This document shows, in pieces, positions 34,462 to 41,799 of a stretch of DNA of 64,000 nucleotides. The position numbers and the translations under genes are program-made. The stretch comes from JAJCYK01 sp965212195. GTDB lineage: Bacteria > Bacteroidota > Bacteroidia > Cytophagales > Cyclobacteriaceae. The notes under the pieces were generated by a model, which made no database searches, had not been told where the DNA came from, and saw nothing but the letters and a program-made list of their open reading frames with translations. Numbering within the stretch: position 1 is the stretch's first letter; every line of letters starts with the position of its first letter. Location: positions 310,001-374,000 of the forward strand of contig CBDBUW010000012.1 in NCBI GenBank assembly GCA_965212195.1. The letters are read 5' to 3'.

Positions 34462-36867
34462 CTAGAAACCAGCTTTGAGAGCAACTATAAAATTGCGCCC
34501 AGCGGCACTGATGCCGGAGGAATATGGCCGGTAATGCTGATCAAAAATGTTCTCTACTCCGGCGGTCAAGGTAAAACTTTTGGAAAAATGATAACTGCCT
34601 TCAAAGTTAAGGGTATGCCAGGCCAAGGTGCCATCTTCTGTATACAGATGGGTTTTTTGTTGCTCTGCCGGAGGCAAATCATCGAAACTGCGTTTAGTAT
34701 TGAATTTAAAGTTTAACTGGCACCGTAGCTTTTGATACCGATAGGTCAAAGCCGCGGCCCCAAAACTGGGAACGGTGTGCCTTAAAGGTCGATTTTTAGA
34801 ATCTTCCCCTTCACTAATGGTGTATGAACCGGTGAGATTCAAATTGGGGTGAATAGCGTAGTTCAATTGAAAGCTACCACCGTAGATCTGGGCGCTGCTG
34901 GTATTTACCAAGGCCTGCACCTTGCTCAGTTCACCGTCGAAGAATATGGAGTCCATGCCGTTGAAGGTGTAATCGTCCTGTACAATGGCATTGTCCAATA
35001 GTGTAAAATACCCCGTTGCTGAAACCTTTAACTTGTCCACTACTGTTTTGGCGATGGTCAATTCTCCGTTATAGGTAAACTCTGGCTTCAAATCAGGATT
35101 AGGAACGGTGACGATATTGTTGGAACCGTCGAATATCTTTCCGATATCATCAATATTCGGCGCCCGGAATCCCGTGGAGAAAAGCAGATTGATCTGCCAG
35201 GATTTATTAGGGGTCCATACTATTCCCAAATTACCGTTAACCGCCCGGTTGTTGATCTTTAATTCACTAAAAGGAAAATCCAAAGAGCCCGTATCCATCA
35301 AACGGGCATCCAGCCAAATCTGATTGTATCGCAGGCCTGAAGTTATGGTCACTTTTTCAGTGGCTTTCCAATTGTGGCTGATGTAAGCTGCTAAGCCGGA
35401 ATAACTAGAACCACCGTCGGGATAACGGGGTGTAGTGGGATTGGTTTCACCGGTAAGTAGATTAGTAAGGATGCCGGTGGAGTTAACCTTGTTGTAAAAC
35501 CATTCCAATCCATAGAAAACTTCTTGACGCTCACCTATTTTCTTTTCCAAATCGAGATTAACGGTTAACACGTCAACCTTCTCCGTTCTGGTTCTTAGAC
35601 TATCGTCGTCCAAATCACGGTCATTACGACTTTCTTCCAGGTTTTGCCAGGCGGCAATAACCTTCATAGCATCATAAAGACCAGTTTGCTGGTAAACGTT
35701 CAACTGTAAACTATTGGTCATCCATTCCTGAGGTCCGTAGAACCATTCTGCGGTGGTGAAATATCCCTGTTCATCGGTTTCCGTGAGCCGGTCGTAGCGG
35801 GGTATGTCGGAAGTATTGCTGTAGTTGAAAGTATAACTGAGGTCAGTCTTTTTACCCATTCGTACGCCCAGTTTATTCAGTAGGTTAAATTGGTGGTACC
35901 CGCTAAAAATTTGTTCGTTAAAATCGGGATTATCAACGATCATGTCTTGATTTTGGATGCGATGCACATATTGAAATCTTTTGCCGAAATCCGGGAAGCT
36001 ACTAGTGCGTTTATTTCCGGTTGTCAAATGATCAAATTCGCTGAATGTAACACTGGTAAAATTATTCACCTTATGCCCACGAATGGTAAGATCGGCATGG
36101 GCGGTCCTTTCGTGGTTAGCACTAGCGTATCGTAGAATAGTATTGCCACTGATTTTGGTGTCGCCTTCACCGCTGAATCCCGGTGCTTTGGTTTTAAAAT
36201 GCATAACTCCACCTAGTGCGTCACTACCATACATCACCGATCCGGGGCCGAACAGCACTTCAGCATTTTGTAAACTAAAAGGATCAATGCTGATGACATT
36301 TTGCAGATTTCCACCTCTAAATATGGCATTATTCATTCGTACTCCATCCACCACGATCAGCACTGAATTAGCGGCAAATCCTCGAATAATAGGACTGCCC
36401 CCACCCAATTGACTTTTTTGAACAAATACCTGGGAAGTTTGCGCCAGCATATCTGCGGTAGTTTGTGGGTTTGAAAATTCTATGGATTTCGGACTAATGG
36501 AAACTATTTTATGAGGGATCTCTTTCTTATCCTGTTCCCATCGATTGGCTGATACCACCAGTTCATCAATTTGAATGATTTTTTCTCTGATCCTGACCTG
36601 ATAACCTGATTCAGCCAGGATACCCCATAGTATTATAAACTCCTCATAGGAAGGATGGCTAAAGGTCACCAGTTCATCTTCCTTAAATTGGGCTTCAGAA
36701 GATTTTCCAAAATAATCAGTATGGTAGGAGAGGGTTTGGGATTCGTTGTAAATCAAAACATTTTCAACAGGCTGCAGTGTTTCCTGATCAACCACAGTAA
36801 CCACTTGAGCCTGAATCGCATGGCAGCATACCAGGCTGAGTATGATATGGGTTAAAATCTTGCGCAA
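34462..36867 (-). CDS. TonB-dependent outer-membrane receptor
   Basis: An 801-residue receptor with a signal peptide (residues 1-20), a short carboxypeptidase-like N-terminal module, a plug domain (residues about 110-220: VQKSQLGGGSPIIRGFAANSVLIVVDGVRMNNAIFRG, each piece recognisable) and a 22-strand barrel ending in an aromatic (VALKAGF). The order of the plug and the segment FRAPNIDDIGKIFDG resemble hemin/hemoglobin-type receptors, but the ligand is unproven. The only plausible start is TTG at 36867, preceded by AGGAGG just two bases away. Single gene, divergent from the small lipoprotein at 36989. Confidence 0.88.
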   Translation of the reverse strand: MRKILTHIILSLVCCHAIQAQVVTVVDQETLQPVENVLIYNESQTLSYHTDYFGKSSEAQFKEDELVTFSHPSYEEFIILWGILAESGYQVRIREKIIQIDELVVSANRWEQDKKEIPHKIVSISPKSIEFSNPQTTADMLAQTSQVFVQKSQLGGGSPIIRGFAANSVLIVVDGVRMNNAIFRGGNLQNVISIDPFSLQNAEVLFGPGSVMYGSDALGGVMHFKTKAPGFSGEGDTKISGNTILRYASANHERTAHADLTIRGHKVNNFTSVTFSEFDHLTTGNKRTSSFPDFGKRFQYVHRIQNQDMIVDNPDFNEQIFSGYHQFNLLNKLGVRMGKKTDLSYTFNYSNTSDIPRYDRLTETDEQGYFTTAEWFYGPQEWMTNSLQLNVYQQTGLYDAMKVIAAWQNLEESRNDRDLDDDSLRTRTEKVDVLTVNLDLEKKIGERQEVFYGLEWFYNKVNSTGILTNLLTGETNPTTPRYPDGGSSYSGLAAYISHNWKATEKVTITSGLRYNQIWLDARLMDTGSLDFPFSELKINNRAVNGNLGIVWTPNKSWQINLLFSTGFRAPNIDDIGKIFDGSNNIVTVPNPDLKPEFTYNGELTIAKTVVDKLKVSATGYFTLLDNAIVQDDYTFNGMDSIFFDGELSKVQALVNTSSAQIYGGSFQLNYAIHPNLNLTGSYTISEGEDSKNRPLRHTVPSFGAAALTYRYQKLRCQLNFKFNTKRSFDDLPPAEQQKTHLYTEDGTLAWHTLNFEGSYHFSKSFTLTAGVENIFDQHYRPYSSGISAAGRNFIVALKAGF

Positions 36868-36988
36868 ATCCTCCTAACTAGTGTGGCTGTTACCGGCGTA
36901 CCGACAAAATTGTCTAATATCACCCTATTATTATAGCTTTTGAATAGATTTAAGAGAAAGCTCGTTAATAAATATACCTTCATAAATA

Positions 36989-37480
36989 ATGCCAAGTATT
37001 AACGCCATAATATCCATTATTTATTTTGTCTTGATGACGTCATTTTTCGCCTGTAACTTCTCCAAGCCCACGGAACCCTCCCAGGAGGAATCGTTGTCAG
37101 AGACCATTGAGGGAAAGTGGTCCAACATTGACTTATCAGTAATTATTCAAACCCAAAACAACAAAGATACCAGCGTCACCTTTAAAGTGGAGCCCGGTGA
37201 ATGGGAACAGATATTACAAATTAAGCCCATCCTTACAGAATATTATGAAGATGGCAGCTACCGTTCGGAATACCGTAACTTGAATGATTCATTGATCAGG
37301 GTCGCGCAAGGTACCTGGGAAATGGTGGGGGACAGTTTGCAATTGTCGGAAGAACAGGTTGCCACCCTTTATTACATTAGAATATTAGGTGATACCGCCA
37401 CCTTTACCGCTTATCTGGATTGGGACCAGGATGGGAAGCAGGACGACCTTTATCAGGGGCGACAAAAAAGACAGCATTAA
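36989..37480 (+). CDS. Lipoprotein of unknown function, lipocalin-like
   Basis: A 163-residue protein with a signal peptide and lipobox (FFAC at about residues 19-22). The mature part is beta-rich (ETIEGKWSN, EWEQILQIKPILTEYYEDGSY, QGTWEMVGDSLQL) in the style of small lipocalin-like domains. A DWDQDGKQDD loop near the C-terminus looks like a calcium-binding or thrombospondin-type loop. No named family can be assigned. It lies divergent from the TonB receptor and converges with the cysteine operon. Confidence 0.6.
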   Translation: MPSINAIISIIYFVLMTSFFACNFSKPTEPSQEESLSETIEGKWSNIDLSVIIQTQNNKDTSVTFKVEPGEWEQILQIKPILTEYYEDGSYRSEYRNLNDSLIRVAQGTWEMVGDSLQLSEEQVATLYYIRILGDTATFTAYLDWDQDGKQDDLYQGRQKRQH

Positions 37481-38626
37481 TTAATATTTGGCCAAGGTGC
37501 TGTCTACTTGATCAGCATAGGCCAGGATCCCACCTTTCAAATTGTACAAATTAGTAAAACCGTATTTCTTCTCTAGCTTCTCAATAGCTTGGGCACTGCG
37601 AACACCACTGCGGCAATGTACAATTACCTGCTTGTCGGAGGCAATACGATCAACGACCTCTTCTATTTGACCCAATGGAATAAGTTCCCCATTCATGTGG
37701 GCAATCTCATACTCATAAGGCTCCCGCACATCAATGAGCTGAAATGGGGTACTGCTGTTTTTCAACTTTTCAAAAGCTATTACATCTATTTCCTTCACTT
37801 TCATGGTTGAATTGTTATCATTTGATATGCCACAAAAATCCTCATAGTCAATTAGCTTTTCTACGGGCTCCTGCGAGGGATCTTTGTGGATTTTTAAGGT
37901 TCTGGTTTCAAAAGTTAAGGCATCAAATAAGAATAGTCGACCATTTAGTGGCTCACCAATTCCGGTGAGCACTTTTAACACTTCATTGGCTTGTAAGCTT
38001 CCAATAATCCCCGGCAGCACGCCTATTACCCCGCCCTCGGCACAGCTTGGAACTAACCCGGGAGGGGGTGGAGTGGGAAACAAGTCTCTGTAATTCGGTC
38101 CTACTTGCTGGTTTTGATCTTTGTAGTTAAATACAGAAACCTGACCTTCAAATCGGAATATAGAAGCATATACGTTGGTTTTTTCCAATATGACACATGC
38201 GTCGTTCACCAGGTAGCGTGTGGGAAAATTGTCCGTACCATCAGCTACCGCCTGATAATCCGAAATGATCTCCAGGGCATTGTCAGAAGTTAGTCGGGTA
38301 TTATGAGCCACAAAATTAATATGGGGGTTCAAACCACGCAATCGTTCTATGGCTGCTTCAACCTTAGGTCGCCCAACGTCATCCACTGAAAATAGTACCT
38401 GTCGTTGTAAATTGGTCTCATCCACCACATCGAAGTCCACAATGCCAATAGTGCCTACGCCGGCAGCTGTCAAATACAACAGCAAAGGGCTGCCTAAACC
38501 TCCAGATCCCACCACTAGAACCTTGGATTCTTTGAGCTTTCGCTGTCCTTCGATATTGAACTCCGGTATGATCAGATGTCGACTGTACCGCTCCAGTTCC
38601 TCCTTGGAAAATGCTGTGTTGCTCAT
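37481..38626 (-). CDS. moeB: E1-like ThiF/MoeB adenylyltransferase fused to rhodanese (MoeZ-like)
   Basis: A 381-residue two-domain protein. Residues 10-250 are a ThiF/MoeB/E1 domain with nucleotide loop GSGGLGS and DFDVVDETNLQRQ, which adenylates the C-terminal Gly of a ubiquitin-like carrier. Residues 285-375 are a rhodanese domain with active Cys in HCRSGVRS, which would supply sulfur. The layout matches mycobacterial MoeZ. It lies six bases downstream of the sulfur-carrier gene, and the upstream partners are the JAMM protease and cysteine synthase. The CxxC zinc pairs of E. coli MoeB are not obvious here. It may also serve molybdopterin synthesis, which the xanthine dehydrogenase here needs. 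Confidence 0.88.
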   Translation of the reverse strand: MSNTAFSKEELERYSRHLIIPEFNIEGQRKLKESKVLVVGSGGLGSPLLLYLTAAGVGTIGIVDFDVVDETNLQRQVLFSVDDVGRPKVEAAIERLRGLNPHINFVAHNTRLTSDNALEIISDYQAVADGTDNFPTRYLVNDACVILEKTNVYASIFRFEGQVSVFNYKDQNQQVGPNYRDLFPTPPPPGLVPSCAEGGVIGVLPGIIGSLQANEVLKVLTGIGEPLNGRLFLFDALTFETRTLKIHKDPSQEPVEKLIDYEDFCGISNDNNSTMKVKEIDVIAFEKLKNSSTPFQLIDVREPYEYEIAHMNGELIPLGQIEEVVDRIASDKQVIVHCRSGVRSAQAIEKLEKKYGFTNLYNLKGGILAYADQVDSTLAKY

Positions 38627-38632
38627 GGATTT

Positions 38633-38920
38633 TTAGTATTTGACGCCTGCACCTCCGGCAATAGCCGGTATAATGCTGATCACCGCATTGTCAGTGACCG
38701 GCGTTTTTTCATTATTCAGCACCTTGATATCCTCATCACCTACGAATATGCGCACGAATTGTCTAATATCTCCGGTCTCTGTCAGTAATTGTCTCTTGAG
38801 ATCCGGATAAAGATCGGATAGAGCCTTGATGGATTCACGGATATCTATGGCCTCAACTTCAATAGTAGCCTTATTATCTGTAAACTTCCTCAAAGGAGTT
38901 GGTATGATTATTTTTGCCAT
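38633..38920 (-). CDS. Ubiquitin-like sulfur carrier (CysO/MoaD/ThiS type) with C-terminal extension
   Basis: A 95-residue beta-grasp protein of the MoaD/ThiS family: IIIPTPLRKFTDNKATIEVE, FVRIFVGDEDI, then IIPAIAGGAGVKY. Carriers of this kind must end in Gly-Gly to accept sulfur as thiocarboxylate; here the pair is at 89-90 and five residues (AGVKY) follow. The CysO and HcyS families contain relatives with short tails cut off by a JAMM protease, and a JAMM gene lies eight bases upstream. This strongly suggests a carrier that must be trimmed before activation by the neighbouring E1-rhodanese. Confidence 0.85.
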   Translation of the reverse strand: MAKIIIPTPLRKFTDNKATIEVEAIDIRESIKALSDLYPDLKRQLLTETGDIRQFVRIFVGDEDIKVLNNEKTPVTDNAVISIIPAIAGGAGVKY

Positions 38921-38928
38921 TGTCTCTA

Positions 38929-39369
38929 TTAATTTAAAGTTTCAATCTGATTTTCAATAATTATTTCTTCTTCAATAAACTGATCACCAATGAGCTGCCA
39001 GCTGGTGGTTTGCTCCACTTGACGCCCATCAGCTGACATGATAATGTAGGAGAAATAGGGCACCGCTTGTTTCAGGTCATGCTCCGAGGGTATGGCGGGA
39101 TGATTTGGGTGACTGTGATATACTCCCAAAAGTGCTAGTTGCTGTTCCTGAGCAAAGCGCTCTGCCATCATATATTCTTTGGCGCTGATTTCGAATCGAC
39201 GTCGTTTGTCTCCTTCTTTACTATTTTCCACTGATCTTATGGCCAATATTTGACGGCTACTAGCTAGCTCGTTACCAAAAAAGAAACCACAGCATTCGTT
39301 TGGATAATCAGCCAATGCATGATGTTCCATTTGATTCAGCAGCTTACCTGTAAGGATTATAGGTTTCAT
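38929..39369 (-). CDS. JAMM (MPN+) metalloprotease, Mec-like
   Basis: A 146-residue zinc isopeptidase. The JAMM motif is complete: Glu25 in PNECCGF, His85 and His87 in YHSHPN, Ser95 and Asp98 in PSEHD, with the canonical seven- and two-residue spacings. In mycobacteria the homologous Mec removes cysteine from the sulfur carrier after CysM has attached it; in related systems the enzyme also trims the carrier's C-terminal tail, which the carrier here needs. Its ATG overlaps the TGA of the cysteine synthase gene at 39369. Confidence 0.88.
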   Translation of the reverse strand: MKPIILTGKLLNQMEHHALADYPNECCGFFFGNELASSRQILAIRSVENSKEGDKRRRFEISAKEYMMAERFAQEQQLALLGVYHSHPNHPAIPSEHDLKQAVPYFSYIIMSADGRQVEQTTSWQLIGDQFIEEEIIIENQIETLN

Positions 39370-40292
39370 CAGAGTACGGTTCTCATTACTTCCGAGTACT
39401 TTTCGGCACTGTCCGGGAATACCGTCACTACCATACCCTCCGACAGCTCATCAGCGATCTTTATTGCACCCAACAGGTTCCCGGCGGCAGACGGGCTTAG
39501 CAACAGACCTTCCTGTTCGGCCACCTGCTTGATCAATACCAGGGCTTCTTCACCATCAATGTCGAGATTATCATCAGCAAGGTGGGGATCATAAATGCTC
39601 GGTTGTATAGCAGTCTCCATATGTTTCCAACCTTCAAGATTATGTAGCGCGTATCGTGGTTGTAAAGTAGTGACCTTAATGGACGGTTTAAGTTCTTTTA
39701 ATTTCCTGGTGGTACCCATGGCAGTCCCCGAGGTTCCTAAGCCTACTGCTAAATGTGTCAGTTTACCGGCAGTTTGACGGTAGATCTCTTCTGCAGTGGT
39801 TTTATAATGAGCCCTCCAATTATGGGGATTATTATATTGGTCCGCATAGTAAAACCTATGAGGGTCCTGTTTATATATTTCTTTGGCTTTCAGTTGGGCT
39901 TCATCGGTTCCTCCAAACTTTGAGGTATAGATTAATTGAGCTCCAAAAGCCCGCAGCATAGCTTGACGCTCGGCGCTAGCATTCTCTGGCAGACAAATTG
40001 TAACCGGTATCTTTAACATTGCCCCAATAGCAGCATAGGCAATAGCGGTGTTGCCACTACTGGCATCTAAAAGCACTTTCCCATTACCTAACAATCCATC
40101 CTGCAAAGCCTGACGGATGATGTTAAAAGCGGGTCTCGCCTTAATACTTCCCCCAATTTGCATCCATTCCAGCTTGGCATAGATGCTCACCGTTTGGGAA
40201 GGATAGATGTTTCTTAACCTGAACAATGGTGTATTACCTATGCTCGATTTCAGAAATTCCGTGCCTGTGAGTTTTTCTTTAACTAATTCCAT
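39369..40292 (-). CDS. cysM: PLP-dependent cysteine synthase, CysM-like
   Basis: A 307-residue fold-type II PLP enzyme. The PLP Lys lies in GGSIKARPA, the phosphate loop is GLGTSGTAMGT, and SSGNTAIAYA corresponds to the substrate Asn-loop. The blocks LQPRYALHNLEG and SIYDPHLADD match mycobacterial CysM, which uses O-phosphoserine and a thiocarboxylated carrier rather than free sulfide. It is the first gene of the cassette and lies seven bases below the terminator half of the attenuator at 40298-40427, so cysteine levels probably control the whole operon. Substrate choice is inferred from resemblance and context. Confidence 0.88.
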   Translation of the reverse strand: MELVKEKLTGTEFLKSSIGNTPLFRLRNIYPSQTVSIYAKLEWMQIGGSIKARPAFNIIRQALQDGLLGNGKVLLDASSGNTAIAYAAIGAMLKIPVTICLPENASAERQAMLRAFGAQLIYTSKFGGTDEAQLKAKEIYKQDPHRFYYADQYNNPHNWRAHYKTTAEEIYRQTAGKLTHLAVGLGTSGTAMGTTRKLKELKPSIKVTTLQPRYALHNLEGWKHMETAIQPSIYDPHLADDNLDIDGEEALVLIKQVAEQEGLLLSPSAAGNLLGAIKIADELSEGMVVTVFPDSAEKYSEVMRTVL

Positions 40293-40297
40293 AAACG

Positions 40298-40329
40298 AAA
40301 AGAGCCTATCCGCTAGGAAAGGCTCTTTT
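40298..40329 (-). terminator. Attenuator terminator hairpin
   Basis: A ten-base stem, AAAAGAGCCT (minus 40329-40320) with AGGCTCTTTT (40307-40298), around a 12-base loop, closed by TTTTCGTTT just before the cysM start. Its 5' arm overlaps the antiterminator sequence CCTTTCC. Confidence 0.75.
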
Positions 40330-40427
40330 AATTGAATTTTATATTGGCAGACTCAATACCCCTTTCCCCTGATGGTGTTGTAACAACAGCAGCAAGCGAA
40401 AGCAGTATGGTCAGAGTTTATTTTCAC
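40298..40427 (-). promoter_or_regulatory. Cysteine-responsive transcription attenuator of the cysteine operon
   Basis: On the minus strand, in order: a leader ORF with four adjacent Cys codons (40383-40394); its closing region containing GGAAAGG (40361-40367) and a stop at 40353-40355; CCTTTCC at 40316-40322, able to pair with GGAAAGG over seven bases; and a terminator stem of AAAAGAGCCT (40320-40329) with AGGCTCTTTT (40298-40307), T-rich beyond, six bases before the cysM ATG. The two pairings share the bases 40320-40322, so they exclude each other. A ribosome stalled at the Cys codons leaves GGAAAGG free (read-through); one reaching the stop covers it (termination). Confidence 0.8.
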
Positions 40428-40457
40428 AAATATTAAATCAATACCCTTATAACGCAT
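40353..40457 (-). CDS. Polycysteine leader peptide of the cysteine operon
   Basis: A short ORF before cysM. From ATG 40457 it encodes 34 residues; from GTG 40427 it encodes 24. Either way, it contains FACCCCYNTIRGKGY and stops at 40353. The four Cys are TGC TGC TGT TGT (40383-40394). The run of regulatory codons, the stop placed on the antiterminator strand and the terminator after it give the arrangement of a classical amino-acid attenuator. The peptide itself probably has no role beyond sensing. Confidence 0.75.
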   Translation of the reverse strand: MRYKGIDLIFVKINSDHTAFACCCCYNTIRGKGY

Positions 40458-40502
40458 TTACGGATCTTTTGTTCCTGCTATCAGCGATTTTTTTAGTTCG
40501 AG

Positions 40503-41696
40503 CTAGAGGCGCTTTAACAAAAGTTCTGATACCGTTTCCCCTATAGCCAATGAGCTGGTGGCGGCAGGGGAGGGGGCATTGCAAACATGAACACCGGTTT
40601 GGTTTTCAATGATCTTAAAATCATCCAATAAGCCTCCATCCCGGCTACTGGCTTGAGCCCTCACCCCCGCATGTCCGGGTATCAGGTCCTCTTCATTGAT
40701 CTCCGGTATGAGCTTCTGTAGGGCTTTTGTGAAAGCCGATTTGGAAAAGGAGCGATAGAGTTCTCCTAAACCTGTCTGCCAGTATTTCAAAGCAACCTTT
40801 TGGAATCCCGGCCATCGAAGGGTATTCCATAATTCCCCTGGCTTGACCTGTAGTCTGGAATAACCTTCACGGCGAAATGCCAAGACGGCATTGGGCCCGG
40901 CCTCTACTCCTCCTTTGATCATCCGGGTAAAATGAACTCCTAAAAAGGGAAAGTTGGGATCCGGAACAGGATAAATTAAATTTTTGACTAAATGCTCTTT
41001 TTCAGGTTTGAGTTCATAATATTCTCCCCTGAAGGGAATAATACGCACATCAAGGTTGGGCTGGGTCATACGGGTTACCTGATCGGAATATAGGCCGGCA
41101 CAACTGATCACCCACTGGGTTTGGTACTCATTATTTTCAGTTAGCACTTCCGTTCCTCCCTGGCTGCGGATGTCAATAACCTTCTGATCGCACACTATGG
41201 TTACACCCTGATCTTCAAGTAATTCTGCTAATTTTTGAGCTACTTTATGGTAGTTGATAATACCGGTTTGGGGTACCCAGAGACCTTTTAAGCCATTTAC
41301 GTGGGGCTCATAGTTTGCAAGCTCTTCCTGGGGGATCTTTTGTAATCCATCAAGTCCGTTTTTTAATCCGCGTTGATAGAGGTTTTCCAACAAGGACAGT
41401 TCATGGGTATCCGTAGCCACTACAATCTTCCCGCACAATTCGAATTCAATTTCATGTTGCCGACAAAAGTTGGTTAGTTGGTGATACCCTTTGATACAAT
41501 TAAGGGCCTTCAAACTACCGGGTTGATAGTAAAGTCCACTGTGTATCACGCCACTGTTGTGGCTGGTTTGGTGAAGCCCAATATCCCGCTCCTTTTCCAG
41601 GATCAAGATCTTCAGGTGAGGTTGTTTAGAAATTAAATTATAGGCGGTAGCTAATCCTACAATTCCCCCGCCGATAACCACGATATCGTAATTCAA
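40503..41696 (-). CDS. lhgO: L-2-hydroxyglutarate oxidase
   Basis: A 397-residue FAD enzyme. The dinucleotide-binding motif is GGGIVG (9-14) with the GLHQTSHNSGVIHSGLYY block after it, and SRDGGLLDDF and APSPAATSSLAIG near the C-terminus are typical of LhgO. It oxidises L-2-hydroxyglutarate to 2-oxoglutarate, feeding electrons to the quinone pool. The start is TTG at 41696: an in-frame stop lies a few codons upstream and no ATG intervenes. It is transcribed toward the cysteine operon, which has its own regulatory leader 45 bases after its stop. Confidence 0.9.
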   Translation of the reverse strand: MNYDIVVIGGGIVGLATAYNLISKQPHLKILILEKERDIGLHQTSHNSGVIHSGLYYQPGSLKALNCIKGYHQLTNFCRQHEIEFELCGKIVVATDTHELSLLENLYQRGLKNGLDGLQKIPQEELANYEPHVNGLKGLWVPQTGIINYHKVAQKLAELLEDQGVTIVCDQKVIDIRSQGGTEVLTENNEYQTQWVISCAGLYSDQVTRMTQPNLDVRIIPFRGEYYELKPEKEHLVKNLIYPVPDPNFPFLGVHFTRMIKGGVEAGPNAVLAFRREGYSRLQVKPGELWNTLRWPGFQKVALKYWQTGLGELYRSFSKSAFTKALQKLIPEINEEDLIPGHAGVRAQASSRDGGLLDDFKIIENQTGVHVCNAPSPAATSSLAIGETVSELLLKRL

Positions 41697-41799
41697 AAGC
41701 CCTGTTTGTTAAGGTGCGCCAAGTTAACAAATATACAGTAATGACCTACGAGTTGCAGAGTAGAAATGATTTGGATAATTTTAGTAATAATGCACAACT

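Noticed and set aside
40427..40435. TAATATTTG as the promoter of the cysteine leader
   Set aside because: If used as the -7 box, the transcript would begin after the GTG start and exclude the ATG start, losing the leader's start; the spacing inside the box is also one base off consensus. The true promoter is probably upstream.
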